Shown: positions 28,931 through 39,162, counted from the first letter of the stretch. The stretch: DNA of 44,999 bases from Stenotrophomonas raiganjensis (SeqCode) (GCF_030658505.1 NZ_JAUTXR010000142.1:1-44999); one strand, 5' to 3'. Made by a program: numbers and translations. Notes: generated from the sequence alone by a model not told the origin.

Positions 28931-30711
28931 AGGTCCGCTCCGATGTTCAGGTACAGCTGGAACTGCGAGTCCGGGTTGTTCAGGCCATGCGCCACGTCGA
29001 TGCGCACCGGGCCCACCGGCGATTTCCAGCGCACGCCGAAGCCGACGCCGGTATGCAGGTCGATGGTGTTGTCGAAGGCGCTGCCGGTATCGACGAACAC
29101 CGCCGCACCCCAGGGGCCGCCATTGAAGTAGTGCTCGTACTCGGCCGAGCCGATCACCAGGTTCTTGGCGCCCAGCGCGTACTTGTCCGGTGCCGGGGTG
29201 CGCGGGCCGACCTCGCGGTAGGCGTAGCCGCGGATGCTGCGGTCGCCACCGGCGAAGTAGCGCAGGCTCGGTGGCATCGCCACCAGATCGCTGGTCCAGG
29301 TGGTGCCGCCCTCGCCGCGCAGGATCAGGCGATTGCTTTCACCCACCGGGATGTACCAGCGCAACACGGCGTTGGCCTGCACGAAGCTGGTGTCCGAGCC
29401 GGCGCCTTCAACGCCGGCACGCATCGTCGCGGTGCCACTGATGCCCTTGCGCGGGAACATCTCGTCATCGACATTGACGTAGTCGGCGACCATCTGCGGG
29501 TACACCAGCGTCGACGTGTTGTAGACCGCGCTGGTGAACTCGGTGCCGGAGGCGTAGCGCCAGCGCTCGCGCAGCGCGTTGATGGAGGCGATCGCGGTCC
29601 AGTGCTCGTTGATCTCGCCACTGCGGCTGGCGATCAGCTTGAAGTTGCGCAGATCGATGTAATCGGTCTGCTCGTCATACGCGCTGGCAGCGAAGGTGTA
29701 CCAGCCGTCGAGCCAGTTGAAGGCCGGGATGCGGTAGCTGGTCACCAGGCTCTTGCGCTTCTGCGCATAGTCCAGCTGCGTGTTCATCTTGTGGCCGCGA
29801 TTGTTCAGGAATCGCCGCTCGATGCCGCCGCGCACACCCGGGCCGCTCTCGCTGCCATAGCTCAGGCCAGCCGTGTAGATCGTGCGCTTGGCGCGGGTCA
29901 GCTTCACGTCCACGGGCACTTCACCGTTCTCGTCGGCCTGGTCCGGGCGCGGCTGGATGTCGATCACGCTGAAGTAGTCCAGCTTGGTCAGCGACTGCCG
30001 CAGGCGGTCAAGCTTGCCCTCGTGGTAGTAGCTGCCCTGGTCCCAGTACACCAGCGGATCGAACAGCTTGTCGACGAAGTAGTCCTGCTGGAAGCGCACC
30101 GGGCCCATGTTGTAGCGGCGGCCACTGTCCCAGGTGAGGTCGATGTCGGCGGCGTTGTCGGCACGGGTGATCTGCACCTGGCGCTGGGTGTAGTCGGCGT
30201 CGAAATAACCACGCTCGGCCAGGCGCCGGGTGACGGTGATCTTGCTGGCTTCGTACTCGGTATGCACGAAACGCTGGCCCTTGCGCGGTTTGAACGCGGC
30301 CAGGTCGTCCTGCAGGTACTGGTCGTACATCGCCGGGCCGGTGATGTCGATGTGCTCGCGGCGCACGGTCACCGGGGTGCCCTTGTCCACGTGGATCAGC
30401 ACCCGTACGTGCTCGTTCTCGCGCGGCGCCTCGACCTTGATCACCGGGTTGTAGTACCCGAACGGTTCCAGCGCCTGGCGGGTCTGCCGCTCGGCCTGCG
30501 ACAGCAGGTATTCCAGGCGCGATTCGCCCTGTTCCTTGCCGATCGTGTCGTACAGCGACAGCGATTCCTGGATGTTCTCGATGATTGCGGCGTCGTCGCC
30601 CTTGTCCAATCCCTTGATGTCCACCTTGTCGATGGTGCCGCGCGCGTGGACCACGGAGGTGGCGGCCAGCGACAGGACCATCAGCGGCAGGGCGTATTTC
30701 TTTGGCTGCAT
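28927..30711 (-). CDS. Outer-membrane translocation and assembly module protein TamA (Omp85 family)
   Basis: 594 residues from the ATG at 30711; a start further upstream would only add a short polar extension. A signal peptide covers about residues 1-23 (VVHARG). Next come three POTRA repeats (to about residue 250) and a C-terminal 16-stranded Omp85 barrel with the loop-6 motif GGDRSIRGYAYRE. The last residues NIGADL close the barrel. With TamB it forms the TAM complex. The 4-base overlap with tamB shows translational coupling. Confidence 0.95.
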   Translation of the reverse strand: MQPKKYALPLMVLSLAATSVVHARGTIDKVDIKGLDKGDDAAIIENIQESLSLYDTIGKEQGESRLEYLLSQAERQTRQALEPFGYYNPVIKVEAPRENEHVRVLIHVDKGTPVTVRREHIDITGPAMYDQYLQDDLAAFKPRKGQRFVHTEYEASKITVTRRLAERGYFDADYTQRQVQITRADNAADIDLTWDSGRRYNMGPVRFQQDYFVDKLFDPLVYWDQGSYYHEGKLDRLRQSLTKLDYFSVIDIQPRPDQADENGEVPVDVKLTRAKRTIYTAGLSYGSESGPGVRGGIERRFLNNRGHKMNTQLDYAQKRKSLVTSYRIPAFNWLDGWYTFAASAYDEQTDYIDLRNFKLIASRSGEINEHWTAIASINALRERWRYASGTEFTSAVYNTSTLVYPQMVADYVNVDDEMFPRKGISGTATMRAGVEGAGSDTSFVQANAVLRWYIPVGESNRLILRGEGGTTWTSDLVAMPPSLRYFAGGDRSIRGYAYREVGPRTPAPDKYALGAKNLVIGSAEYEHYFNGGPWGAAVFVDTGSAFDNTIDLHTGVGFGVRWKSPVGPVRIDVAHGLNNPDSQFQLYLNIGADL

Positions 30712-30804
30712 GCGGCACAGCATACCGACCGGAGGTGACGATGCGAAATGCATCACGTCATTGGGGATCGGTTGTTAAGTGGCGGTCAAAATACGCCGCA
30801 AGGT

Positions 30805-30857
30805 GTCGATTGTCGCAATCGACCAATCAGGATGCCGGCATCGTGCACGATGTCGGC
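30805..30857. repeat. Two palindromes in the glyS-tamA gap
   Basis: GTCGATTGTCGCAATCGAC at 30805-30823 is a perfect 8-base-arm palindrome. GCCGGCATCGTGCACGATGT.. at 30834-30857 is a near-perfect 24-base palindrome. Neither has a T-run on either strand. They lie in the 187-base gap between two minus-strand genes and could be regulator-binding sites or mRNA hairpins. Confidence 0.45.
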
Positions 30858-30898
30858 AATGACCCCGATGGACATCGCCGGCACTACCGATACGGGCG

Positions 30899-32974
30899 TC
30901 AGCTCGACAGGTGCTCGATCGCCGCCACCTTGCCCAGGCGCTCGCCCAGCAGGGTCAGCAGCGCGAGGCGGTTGCCGCGCAGCGCCGGATCCTCGGCATT
31001 GACCATGACGCCATCGAAGAAGGCGTCGACCTGCGGGCGCAGGCGGGCCAGGCGGGCCAGCACCGCCACGTAGTCCTTGTGCTGCAGGCTGGCGCCGGTG
31101 TCGTCGATGGCCGCGGTGACCGCTTCGGCCAGCGCGCGTTCGGCATCTTCCTGCAGCAGCGCCGGGTCGATCTGCGCCGGAATGTCGCCCTCGGCCTTGC
31201 GCAGGATGTTGCGGATGCGCTTGTTGGCCGCGGCCAGCGCCTCGGCTTCCGGCAGCGCGGCGAAGGTGCCGATCGCATCCAGGCGGCGGTCGAAGTCGTA
31301 CAGCGAGGCCGGCTTCAGCTCGGCCACGGCGTTGAAGTGCGTGGCCGGCACGCCCTTGTCGCTGTAATAGCCCTTCAGGCGGTCGAGGATGAAGTCGTAC
31401 AGTTCGCCGATGTCGGCCTGCACGCTGCGCGCGGCCAGGCCGGCGTTGGCACTGGCCAGCAGCGCGCGCAGGTCCAGCTCGAAACCGCTTTCGATGACCG
31501 TGCGGGCCAGGCCCAGCGCGTTGCGGCGCAGGGCGAACGGGTCCTTGTTGCCGGTCGGCTTCAGGCCTGCGGCGAAACCGCCGGCCAGCGTATCCACGCG
31601 CTCGGCGATCGCCAGCACCTTGCCCAGCGGCGACAGTGCGATGTCGTCACCACCGAAGCGCGGCTGGTAGGCCTCGTCGATGGCCAGCGCCACCTCCGAC
31701 GGCTCGCCACCGGCCACGGCGTAGTGGCGGCCCGCGATGCCCTGCAGTTCCGGGAATTCATTGACCATGCGCGACTGCAGGTCGTTCTTGGCCAGCTCCG
31801 CGGCACGCTTGGCCTGCGTGGCGTCGGCACCGACCTGCGGCGCAATCACTTCGGCCAGCGCAGCCACGCGTGCCACCTTGTCGGCCACGCTGCCCAGCTT
31901 GGCCTGGTAGGTCACCGTCTTCAGGCCTGCGCCCATCGACGCCAGGCCCTGCTTCAGGTCTTCGTCGAAGAAGAACTTGGCATCGGCGAAACGCGGGCGG
32001 ATCACGCGCTCGTAGCCCTTGGCCACTTCGGCCACGTCCTTCGATTCGATGTTGGCGATGCCGATGAACTTCTCGGTCAGGGTGCCAGCGGCATCCAGCA
32101 CCGGGAAGAACTTCTGGTTGATCTCCATCGTCTCGATCAGCGCTTCCTGCGGCACCGCCAGGAACGCGCGCTCGAAGCTGCACAGCACCGCCGACGGCCA
32201 CTCGACCAGGTTCACCACCTGCTCCAGGTTGTCGTCGGTGATGCGGGCGCTGCCACCGGCCTTGGCCGCAGCGGCCTCGACCTCGGCGACGATGCGCGCG
32301 CGGCGCTCGCTCGGGTCGACCAGCACGAAGGCGGCGCGCAGCGCTTCAATGTAGTCCTGCGGCTGCGCCAGCGACACGGCCTGGTCGTGGTGGAAGCGGT
32401 GACCACGGCTGACACGGCCGGCCTGCAGGCCGAACAGTTCGGCCTCGACCACGGTGGCGCCGTGCAGCAGCACCAGCCAGTGCGCCGGGCGGGCGAAGCC
32501 CCAGGCATGGTCGCCCCAGCGCATCGGCTTGGGAATCGGCATCGCCGCGATCGCCTCGCGCAGAATCTCCGGCAGCAGGCTGGCGGTGCTCGCGCCCGGG
32601 GTCACCGCGCGGTGCACGAAGCGCTCACCCTTGCTGTCAGTGGTCTTCTCCAGCGCGGTCCAGTCGATCCCGGCCTTGGCGGCGAAGCCCTGCAGGGCCT
32701 TGGTCGGCTGGCCTTCGGCGTCCAGCGCGATGTTCAGGTACGGGCCCAGCACTTCGCTGTGCTGTTCCGGCTGTTCCAGGCCCACGCCCGGCAGCAGCAC
32801 GGCCAGGCGGCGCGGGGTCGACAGCGGGCGGGCGTCGCCCAGTTCCAGCGCGACGCCGCGCTTGCGCAACCCTTCGACAACACCGTCGAAGAAGGCCTGG
32901 GCCAGGCCCGGCAGCGCCTTGACCGGCAGCTCCTCGGTGCCCAGTTCGATCAGCAGGGGGGACAGTTGGCTCAT
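30899..32974 (-). CDS. Glycine--tRNA ligase beta subunit
   Basis: 691 residues, full length for GlyS. The N-terminus [15 protein letters not shown] is diagnostic, HD-type internal and C-terminal anticodon-binding regions follow ([17 protein letters not shown] at the end). It forms the alpha2beta2 glycyl-tRNA synthetase with GlyQ, encoded 73 bases upstream on the same strand. Essential gene. No unusual features. Confidence 0.97.
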   Translation of the reverse strand: MSQLSPLLIELGTEELPVKALPGLAQAFFDGVVEGLRKRGVALELGDARPLSTPRRLAVLLPGVGLEQPEQHSEVLGPYLNIALDAEGQPTKALQGFAAKAGIDWTALEKTTDSKGERFVHRAVTPGASTASLLPEILREAIAAMPIPKPMRWGDHAWGFARPAHWLVLLHGATVVEAELFGLQAGRVSRGHRFHHDQAVSLAQPQDYIEALRAAFVLVDPSERRARIVAEVEAAAAKAGGSARITDDNLEQVVNLVEWPSAVLCSFERAFLAVPQEALIETMEINQKFFPVLDAAGTLTEKFIGIANIESKDVAEVAKGYERVIRPRFADAKFFFDEDLKQGLASMGAGLKTVTYQAKLGSVADKVARVAALAEVIAPQVGADATQAKRAAELAKNDLQSRMVNEFPELQGIAGRHYAVAGGEPSEVALAIDEAYQPRFGGDDIALSPLGKVLAIAERVDTLAGGFAAGLKPTGNKDPFALRRNALGLARTVIESGFELDLRALLASANAGLAARSVQADIGELYDFILDRLKGYYSDKGVPATHFNAVAELKPASLYDFDRRLDAIGTFAALPEAEALAAANKRIRNILRKAEGDIPAQIDPALLQEDAERALAEAVTAAIDDTGASLQHKDYVAVLARLARLRPQVDAFFDGVMVNAEDPALRGNRLALLTLLGERLGKVAAIEHLSS

Positions 32975-33047
32975 CGTTTCAATCCTGTGGTGGGGGCGCA
33001 GCGCGCGACGCGTCCGGCGCCCCGAAGTAAGGGGGAGAGCGTGGCCT

Positions 33048-33959
33048 TCAGGCCTTCTTCGCGCCCGGGAAGCCCAGCTTCTCGCGCTGCTCGTAATACG
33101 CTTTGGCCACCGCCTGGGCCAGCGCGCGCACGCGCAGGATGTAGCGCTGGCGCTCGGTCACGCTGATCGCGCGGCGCGCGTCCAGCAGATTGAAGGTGTG
33201 GCTGGCCTTCATCACCTGCTCGTAGGCCGGCAGCGGCAGGCCCACTTCGACCAGCTTCTGCGCTTCGCGCTCGCAGGCGTCGAAGCGGTGGAACAGTTCA
33301 TCCACGTCGGCGTATTCGAAGTTGTAGGTGCTCTGCTCCACCTCGTTCTGGTGGTAGACATCACCGTAGGTCACCGGCTGCCCGTCCGGGCCGTAGGTCC
33401 AGACCAGGTCGTAGACGTTGTCGCAGTTCTGCAGGTACATGCACAGGCGCTCGAGACCGTAGGTGATCTCGCCCAGCACCGGACGGCACTCCAGGCCACC
33501 GGCCTGCTGGAAGTAGGTGAACTGGGTCACTTCCATGCCGTTGAGCCAGACTTCCCAGCCCAGGCCCCAGGCACCCAGCGTCGGCGATTCCCAGTTGTCC
33601 TCGACGAAGCGCAGGTCGTGCACCAGCGGGTCGATGCCCAGCGCCTTCAGCGAATCCAGGTACAGCTGCTGGATGTTGTCCGGCGCCGGCTTCATCGCCA
33701 CCTGGTACTGGTAATAGCGCTGCAAGCGGTTCGGGTTCTCGCCGTAGCGGCCGTCGGTCGGGCGGCGCGACGGCTGCACATACGCCGCGTTCCAGCTTTC
33801 CGGACCGATCGCACGCAGGAAGGTGGCCGGGTGGAAGGTACCGGCGCCCACCTCCAGGTCGAGCGGCTGGATGAGCACGCAGCCCTGCTGGGCCCAGAAC
33901 TGGTTCAGGGTCTGGATCAGGCCCTGGAAGGTGATCGGAACGGTCGGGGTCGCGGACAT
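33048..33959 (-). CDS. Glycine--tRNA ligase alpha subunit
   Basis: 303 residues from the ATG at 33959. The sequence begins [18 protein letters not shown] and carries [19 protein letters not shown] and [16 protein letters not shown], all typical of GlyQ, the class II catalytic subunit. The in-frame extension to 35459 runs antisense through the GspE-type gene and is a shadow. It forms an operon with glyS. The 84 bases to the divergent GspE-type gene hold the promoters of both. Confidence 0.97.
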   Translation of the reverse strand: MSATPTVPITFQGLIQTLNQFWAQQGCVLIQPLDLEVGAGTFHPATFLRAIGPESWNAAYVQPSRRPTDGRYGENPNRLQRYYQYQVAMKPAPDNIQQLYLDSLKALGIDPLVHDLRFVEDNWESPTLGAWGLGWEVWLNGMEVTQFTYFQQAGGLECRPVLGEITYGLERLCMYLQNCDNVYDLVWTYGPDGQPVTYGDVYHQNEVEQSTYNFEYADVDELFHRFDACEREAQKLVEVGLPLPAYEQVMKASHTFNLLDARRAISVTERQRYILRVRALAQAVAKAYYEQREKLGFPGAKKA

Positions 33960-33970
33960 GCGGACGAGTC

Positions 33971-34001
33971 TTGGCCGGCAAGGGGGGTGCGCTAGTATAA
34001 C
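33971..34001 (+). promoter_or_regulatory. Candidate promoter for the GspE-type gene
   Basis: TTGGCC at 33971 and TAGTATAAC at 33993-34001 can be read as -35 and -10 boxes (spacing 16 or 19 depending on the -10 chosen). They lie about 43 bases before the ATG in the short divergent region. This is a weak, by-eye call. Confidence 0.35.
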
Positions 34002-34043
34002 GGCCGACCTGCGGGGCATTCCGTACCCGGGAGGAGCAGGCAG

Positions 34044-35879
34044 ATGGAACATCGGCTGCCGGCAGGCACGCCCGGCCAGCCCGGCGGCGTCCCGCTGCCC
34101 TGGGGACGGCTGCATTTCGAGCAGATTGCCGCGGCCCTGATCGCCGATGGCCTGGTGGCCGAACAGGACCGCGAACGCATGCGGTTCTCCGCACAGGGCG
34201 CGCGCAATGCCAGTGAAGTGCATCCGCTGGTGCTGCTGTCCAACCTCAAGCTGGCCGCCACCGGTGGCGGCGAACTGACCCTGGAGCGCCTGACCGAGTG
34301 GCTGGCGCAGCGCACCGGCAGCCGCTACCTGCGCATCGACCCGACCCGGGTCGATGTCGCCGCGGTCACCGCGCTGGTGTCGCATGCCTACGCCCGCCGC
34401 CACCGCTTCCTGCCGCTGGCAGTGGATGCCGAGCGCGTGCTGGTGGCCACCAGCGAGCCGCTGGTGCAGGAGTGGCGCCGTGACCTGCAGCATCTGACCC
34501 GCCGCCGCATCGAGCTGGCCGTGGTCAATCCGCTGGACCTGCACCGCTACACCATGGAGTTCTACGGGGTGACCCGCTCGGTGCGCGGCGCCCGAGGCGA
34601 CGTACGCGGTGAGGCCAACACCACCCTGCCCAGCTTCGAGCAGCTGGTCGAGCTGGGCCGCACCGGCGACGTCAACGCCGATGACCAGCACATCGTGCAC
34701 ATCGTCGACTGGCTGCTGCAGTACGCCTACGAACAGCGCGCCTCGGACATCCACCTGGAACCTCGCCGCGAGATGGGGCGCATGCGCTTCCGCATCGACG
34801 GCGTGCTGCACAAGGTGTTCGAGGTGCCACCGGCAGTGATGACCGCCGTGGTCAGCCGCATCAAGGTGCTCGGCCGCATGGACCTGGCCGAGCGCCGGCG
34901 CCCGCAGGACGGCCGCATCAAGACCCGTTCGCCGGGCGGCCGCGAGGTCGAGATGCGCCTGTCGACCATGCCCACCGCCTTTGGCGAGAAATGCGTGATG
35001 CGCATCTTCGACCCGGACGCCGCCTTCAAGAGCATCGACCAGCTCGGCTTCAGCCCGCAGGAGGCCGCTGGCTGGAATGCACTGGTCGAGCGCCCGCACG
35101 GCATCGTGCTGGTCACCGGCCCGACCGGGTCGGGCAAGACCACCACCCTGTATTCCACGTTGAAGCGGCTGGCCACGCCGGACGTGAACGTGTGCACGGT
35201 GGAAGACCCGATCGAGATGATCGCGCCCGAATTCAACCAGATGCAGGTGCAGGCCAACATCGACCTGGACTTCGCCAGCGGCGTGCGCACCCTGCTGCGG
35301 CAGGACCCGGACATCATCATGATCGGCGAGATCCGCGACCTGGAGACCGCGCAGATGGCGGTACAGGCCTCGCTGACCGGCCACCTGGTGCTGTCCACCC
35401 TGCACACCAACGACGCGCCGTCGGCAGTCACCCGCCTGCTCGACCTGGGCGTGCCGCACTACCTGCTGGCCAGCACCCTCAACGGCATCCTCGCCCAGCG
35501 CCTGGTGCGCACGCTATGCCCGCACTGCAAGCAGCCGCACAGCCTCGGCACCGCCGATTGGGCGGTGCTGGCTGATAGCCATGCCGCATATCCAGATGCC
35601 GCCACGCCCTGTCGGCCGGTCGGTTGCCTGGAGTGCCGGCGCACCGGATTCCTCGGCCGCATCGGCCTGTATGAGTTGCTGCCATTGGGTTCGCGGCTGC
35701 GCGGGCAGATCCGCGCCGACATGGATCTGGCCGGTTTCACCCGCGCCGCGCGGGCTGAAGGGCTGCGAACCCTGCGCCAGGCCGGGCTTGAAAAGGTGGC
35801 GCAGGGGCTGACTACAATCGAGGAAGTCCTGTCAGTGCTGCCGCCCCCGGATGAATCCAGCCCCCTTCCTGATCCTTGA
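34044..35879 (+). CDS. GspE/PulE/PilB-type secretion ATPase
   Basis: 611 residues, with a strong GAGGAG ribosome site. N-terminal domain 1-180 (T2SSE N-terminal type), then the hexameric ATPase: Walker [10 protein letters not shown] at 359-367, Asp box region [10 protein letters not shown] near 232-241, Walker [13 protein letters not shown] at 421-432 and His box [13 protein letters not shown] zinc-type tetracysteine motif is present, C492-x2-C495 and C528-x2-C531. This combination is that of GspE (type II) or PilB (type IV pilus) ATPases. It is not in a gsp or pil cluster here, so which machine it drives is uncertain. The stop overlaps the start of the next gene by 29 bases. Confidence 0.9.
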   Translation: MEHRLPAGTPGQPGGVPLPWGRLHFEQIAAALIADGLVAEQDRERMRFSAQGARNASEVHPLVLLSNLKLAATGGGELTLERLTEWLAQRTGSRYLRIDPTRVDVAAVTALVSHAYARRHRFLPLAVDAERVLVATSEPLVQEWRRDLQHLTRRRIELAVVNPLDLHRYTMEFYGVTRSVRGARGDVRGEANTTLPSFEQLVELGRTGDVNADDQHIVHIVDWLLQYAYEQRASDIHLEPRREMGRMRFRIDGVLHKVFEVPPAVMTAVVSRIKVLGRMDLAERRRPQDGRIKTRSPGGREVEMRLSTMPTAFGEKCVMRIFDPDAAFKSIDQLGFSPQEAAGWNALVERPHGIVLVTGPTGSGKTTTLYSTLKRLATPDVNVCTVEDPIEMIAPEFNQMQVQANIDLDFASGVRTLLRQDPDIIMIGEIRDLETAQMAVQASLTGHLVLSTLHTNDAPSAVTRLLDLGVPHYLLASTLNGILAQRLVRTLCPHCKQPHSLGTADWAVLADSHAAYPDAATPCRPVGCLECRRTGFLGRIGLYELLPLGSRLRGQIRADMDLAGFTRAARAEGLRTLRQAGLEKVAQGLTTIEEVLSVLPPPDESSPLPDP

Positions 35880-36597
35880 AACCGGTCGTCCGGTGCCGTC
35901 GCTGCGCCGCTACGGGCGCTTTCCGCACTGGATACGCGTCGCCGCCGGGCTGGAAGAACACGAGACGGTCGTGGTCGATGTCGAACACGGTGGCGCCCTG
36001 CCCGATCCGCACGGGTTTGCCGGCGTACTGGTGACCGGCTCGGCTGCCTTCGTTACCGACCACGCCGAGTGGAGCGAGCGCAGCGCGGCGTGGCTGCGCC
36101 AGGCCGCCCACGCTGACCTGCCCGTGTTCGGCATCTGCTACGGCCACCAGCTGCTGGCGCATGCGCTGGGCGGTGAGGTGGCCTACAACCCGGCCGGGCG
36201 CGAGTCCGGCACGATCGAACTGGAGCTGCAGCCACAGGCGGCACAGGACCCGCTGTTCCAGGGCCTGCCGCAGCACTTTGCCGCCCACGCCACCCACCTG
36301 CAGACCGTGCTGCGCGCGCCCGACGGCGCTGAAGTGCTGGCGCGCTCGCCGCTGGATGGCTGCCACGCGTTCCGCTGGGGGCGCCAGGCCTGGGGCGTGC
36401 AGTTCCATCCCGAGTTCGCCACCCACCACATGCGCGGGTATGTCCGCGCCCGCGCCGACTGCATCGGCCGCCACGGCGGCTGTGCCCGCAGCATCGAACG
36501 GGCGGTCAGTGCCGCCCCGCTGGCCCGCCAGCTGCTGCGCCGCTTCGTCCGGCAGGCGCGACTGTCTTCAGCCCAGCCGGCGGCAAAACAGGGATAA
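35851..36597 (+). CDS. Class I glutamine amidotransferase (GMP synthase-like)
   Basis: 248 residues. The catalytic triad of class I amidotransferases is complete: Cys96 in FGICYGHQLLA, His186 and Glu188 in WGVQFHPEF. There is no synthetase domain, so it is a stand-alone GATase1 protein of the type seen with gamma-glutamyl hydrolase-like or YfeJ-like members. It starts inside the end of the GspE-type gene (29-base overlap), so the two are likely translated together although no functional link is obvious. The substrate is unknown. A long C-terminal tail (205-248) is Arg/Ala-rich. Confidence 0.88.
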   Translation: MNPAPFLILETGRPVPSLRRYGRFPHWIRVAAGLEEHETVVVDVEHGGALPDPHGFAGVLVTGSAAFVTDHAEWSERSAAWLRQAAHADLPVFGICYGHQLLAHALGGEVAYNPAGRESGTIELELQPQAAQDPLFQGLPQHFAAHATHLQTVLRAPDGAEVLARSPLDGCHAFRWGRQAWGVQFHPEFATHHMRGYVRARADCIGRHGGCARSIERAVSAAPLARQLLRRFVRQARLSSAQPAAKQG

Positions 36598-36640
36598 TCG
36601 GCGGCACGGGCAACCGCCCGCCCCCTCCTGTCCTTCCCGG

Positions 36641-37558
36641 ATGTCCATGAAAGAGATTCGCAAGCTGCCGGCCTCGGCGGGCGCCCAGTGGTTGCTGGAT
36701 ACGTTCTCCCTGTACCGGCGCGCGCCGCTGCAGCTGGCCCGGATCGGCCTGGCCTGGCTGCTGGTGAGCTGGGTGGTCACCCTGCTGTCGACCCTGATTC
36801 CCGGTGCCGCCGGCATGGCCGTGCAGCTGATGACCCTGGCCATCTCGCCGATCATGTTCGGCGGCATGCTCTATGCCGTGGGCGAGATCGACGAAGGCCG
36901 TCCGGGCCTCGCCTCGCACCTGCTGCAGCCGATCCGCGACCACCGCGTCAGCCACCTGCTGGTGCCGCTGGCGATCCAGGTACTGGCGGTGCTGCTGCTG
37001 GGCGCGTTGCTGTTCATGATGATCGGCCGCGAGGGCTTCACCGCCTTCAGCGAAGTCATGACCAAGATGGAAGAGATCAGCCGCAGTGGCCAGCAGATCA
37101 AGCCCGACGATGCCGCCGCGCTGGTCGCCAACCTGCCGGCCAAGCGCATCGCGCTGTGGATGCTGCTGGTGTTCCTGAGCGCGGTGGCGCTGTCGCTGGC
37201 GATGTTCACCCAGCCGGCGCTGGTGGTGTTCGACAAGCAGAGCGGCATGCACGCACTGCGCCTGAGCCTGCAGGGCTGCATCGAGAACATCGGCGCGATG
37301 ATCGTGTTCGCCGCGCTCGGCCTGATCGCCGCGTTCTGCATGTACATCCTGTTCGTGATCGTGATCCAGATCGCGATGCTGGTCGGTGGCCCGCTGGCCG
37401 CAGCCTTCATCGCCCAGCTGGTGCTGACCACGGTACTGATGCCGCTGTATGTCGGCGCGGTCTACGCCGCGTGGAAGCAGATGTTCGTGCACCGCGGCAG
37501 CCGTGCCGCCCCACCGATCCCGACCACGCCGACCTCCAGCGACGTGTTCCACGCCTGA
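36641..37558 (+). CDS. BPSS1780 family membrane protein
   Basis: 305 residues from the ATG at 36641 (a second ATG two codons later is equally possible). It has about six hydrophobic helices, starting with RIGLAWLLVSWVVTLLSTLI and ending with LVLTTVLMPLYVGAVYAAW, and carries the IRKLPASAGAQWL opening typical of the BPSS1780 family of unknown role. The C-terminal tail is Pro/Thr-rich. It follows the glutamine amidotransferase gene by 43 bases and ends just before a strong palindrome. The function is not known; it is an inner-membrane protein. Confidence 0.87.
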   Translation: MSMKEIRKLPASAGAQWLLDTFSLYRRAPLQLARIGLAWLLVSWVVTLLSTLIPGAAGMAVQLMTLAISPIMFGGMLYAVGEIDEGRPGLASHLLQPIRDHRVSHLLVPLAIQVLAVLLLGALLFMMIGREGFTAFSEVMTKMEEISRSGQQIKPDDAAALVANLPAKRIALWMLLVFLSAVALSLAMFTQPALVVFDKQSGMHALRLSLQGCIENIGAMIVFAALGLIAAFCMYILFVIVIQIAMLVGGPLAAAFIAQLVLTTVLMPLYVGAVYAAWKQMFVHRGSRAAPPIPTTPTSSDVFHA

Positions 37559-37560
37559 CG

Positions 37561-37635
37561 AAAAAGGGGACGGAGGGGATTAAGTCGTTAGCCGCACAGT
37601 GGCACAAACGACTTAATCCCCTCCGTCCCCTTTTT
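37561..37635. repeat. 29-bp-arm perfect palindrome between BPSS1780 gene and tatC
   Basis: Left arm 37561-37589 (begins AAAAAGGGGACGGAGGGGA) and right arm 37607-37635 are perfect reverse complements over 29 bases around a 17-base loop. The T-run extends to 37637, touching the tatC stop. It can act as a bidirectional terminator for the two convergent genes. The arm sequence is unlike the GTAG and GGGTC families, so a third, possibly mobile, repeat family is likely; I recall similar intergenic sequences in Xanthomonadaceae but could not check. Confidence 0.85.
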
Positions 37636-37636
37636 T

Positions 37637-38386
37637 TCAGGCAGCGGGCTTCTTCACTACCGACGACGGCACCAGCCAGCGTGCGGCGTGGATGCCCAGC
37701 TCGTAGAGCAGGCACATCGGAATCGCCAGCATCAGCTGCGAGACCACGTCCGGCGGGGTCAGCACCGCCGCCAGCACGAAGATGCCGACGATCGCGTAGC
37801 CACGGCCTTCCTTGAACTGCTGCGGCGTCACCCAACCCAGCAGCACCAGGATCACCATTGCCACCGGCAGTTCGAAGCTGCCGCCGAAGGCGAAGAAGAT
37901 CGCCAGCACGAAATCGAGGTAGGCGTTCGCATCCGGGGTGATCGCGATCACGTCCGGGCTGAAGGTGGTGAGGAAGTGGAACACCGCCGGCAGCACCAGG
38001 AAGTAGGCAAAAGCGCAGCCGATATAGAACAGCAGCACCGACGACACCAGCAGCGGTACGGCCAGGCGTTTCTCACGCGCGTACAGGCCTGGGGCGACAA
38101 ACGCCCACAACTGGTACAGCAGCCACGGCACCGCCACGAACAGGGCGACGAAGAAGGTCAGCTTCAGCGGGGCGAAGAAGGCGCCGGCCGGGTTGGTGGC
38201 GATCATCGTCTGCCCGTTCGGCAGCTGCGAGACCAGCGGTTCGGCCAGTGCGTTGTACAGCTTCTGGGTAAACGGCAGCAGGCCCAGCAGCACCACGCCC
38301 AGGCCCAGCAATGCGCGCACCAGGCGGCCGCGCAGTTCCACCAGATGTTCGACCAGCGAGCTTTCGCCGAAATCCTGTTCACTCAT
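37637..38386 (-). CDS. Sec-independent protein translocase subunit TatC
   Basis: 249 residues with six membrane helices. Opening segment SLVEHLVELRGRLVRAL is the conserved TatC N-terminus, with the Glu essential for signal recognition, and FVAPGLYAREKR is conserved in the first cytoplasmic loop. TatC with TatB forms the receptor for twin-arginine signal peptides. The start overlaps the tatB stop by four bases (ATGA). Its stop lies directly at the edge of the 29-bp palindrome. Confidence 0.97.
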   Translation of the reverse strand: MSEQDFGESSLVEHLVELRGRLVRALLGLGVVLLGLLPFTQKLYNALAEPLVSQLPNGQTMIATNPAGAFFAPLKLTFFVALFVAVPWLLYQLWAFVAPGLYAREKRLAVPLLVSSVLLFYIGCAFAYFLVLPAVFHFLTTFSPDVIAITPDANAYLDFVLAIFFAFGGSFELPVAMVILVLLGWVTPQQFKEGRGYAIVGIFVLAAVLTPPDVVSQLMLAIPMCLLYELGIHAARWLVPSSVVKKPAA

Positions 38387-38844
38387 GGATGGCGCTCCGT
38401 GCTCTGCGTCGGCGGTGTCGCGGCTGTTTCAGGGGGCGCGTCCGCAGCCGCCTCGGGAACGGCGCCAGCCTGGGCCGGCGCGTCCAGGCCGGGCTGGGCG
38501 CTCATGTGCGGCGGCAGATCGGCCTGCACCGGTGCCCGCACTTCCTGCGCCAGATCGTCGCCCTGCTGCTGCGCCTGCTGGGCTTCGCGACGGATCGCTT
38601 CGCCGCTGGCGCGCAACTGGTTCTCGGTGTCCTGCATGCCCTGGCGCACGTCCTGCATCTGCCGCTTGATCTCCTCGGCCTGCAGTTCGCGCTCCAGTTC
38701 CTGTTTCACCGAGTCCCACTGGTTGCGGGCGCGACGCACCCACAGGCCGGCGAAGCGGGCCGCCTTTGGCAGGCGCTCGGGACCGAGCACCACCAGGGCG
38801 ACCACGGCAATCACCAGCAGTTCGCTGAAGCCGATATCGAACAC
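38383..38844 (-). CDS. Sec-independent protein translocase subunit TatB
   Basis: 153 residues. N-terminal membrane segment MFDIGFSELLVIAVVALVVLGP with the GP hinge, an amphipathic helix, then a long helical and Ala/Gln/Pro-rich tail. The FDIGFSEL opening is typical of TatB rather than TatA. It is the middle gene of tatABC, 15 bases after tatA and overlapping tatC by four bases. Confidence 0.95.
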   Translation of the reverse strand: MFDIGFSELLVIAVVALVVLGPERLPKAARFAGLWVRRARNQWDSVKQELERELQAEEIKRQMQDVRQGMQDTENQLRASGEAIRREAQQAQQQGDDLAQEVRAPVQADLPPHMSAQPGLDAPAQAGAVPEAAADAPPETAATPPTQSTERHP

Positions 38845-38859
38845 CGCGACCGCTCCGGA

Positions 38860-39087
38860 TCAGCGCGCGTTGCGGTCGTGCTCGTCCTGCGCGGTGCGCG
38901 AGGCGTCCTGGCTGCGCGACTCGTCGCCCAGCTGCGCGTTCGGCTTGTCGTCGTCGCGCATGCCCTTCTTGAATTCCTTGACCGCCGAACCGAGATCCTT
39001 GGCGCCGCTGGTCAGGCGCTTGGTGCCGAACACCAGCAGAACCACGGCCAGGACAATCAACCAATGCCAGATGCTCAAACCGCCCAT
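38860..39087 (-). CDS. Sec-independent protein translocase subunit TatA
   Basis: 75 residues from the ATG at 39087. Start [21 protein letters not shown] is the standard TatA form (FG hinge, then [21 protein letters not shown] amphipathic helix). An in-frame ATG at 39126 would add 13 hydrophobic residues that are not family-like, so the shorter start was chosen. The acidic C-terminal tail ends DEHDRNAR. It forms the pore-building component of the Tat system. First gene of tatABC. Confidence 0.95.
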   Translation of the reverse strand: MGGLSIWHWLIVLAVVLLVFGTKRLTSGAKDLGSAVKEFKKGMRDDDKPNAQLGDESRSQDASRTAQDEHDRNAR

Positions 39088-39162
39088 AAAGACGCTCGTT
39101 ACGTTAGTGATCAGGCTGTCGAGCATAGCGCACCGGCTGTTGGCCGGTGCACGTGACGAAAG

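Noticed and set aside
33960..35459. Possible long N-terminal extension of GlyQ
   Set aside because: The extension is antisense to the GspE-type ATPase gene; GlyQ has its normal start at 33959.
39130..39150. Terminator between the SYLF gene and tatA
   Set aside because: GCACCGGC..GCCGGTGC type stem is present but no T-run follows on the minus strand.
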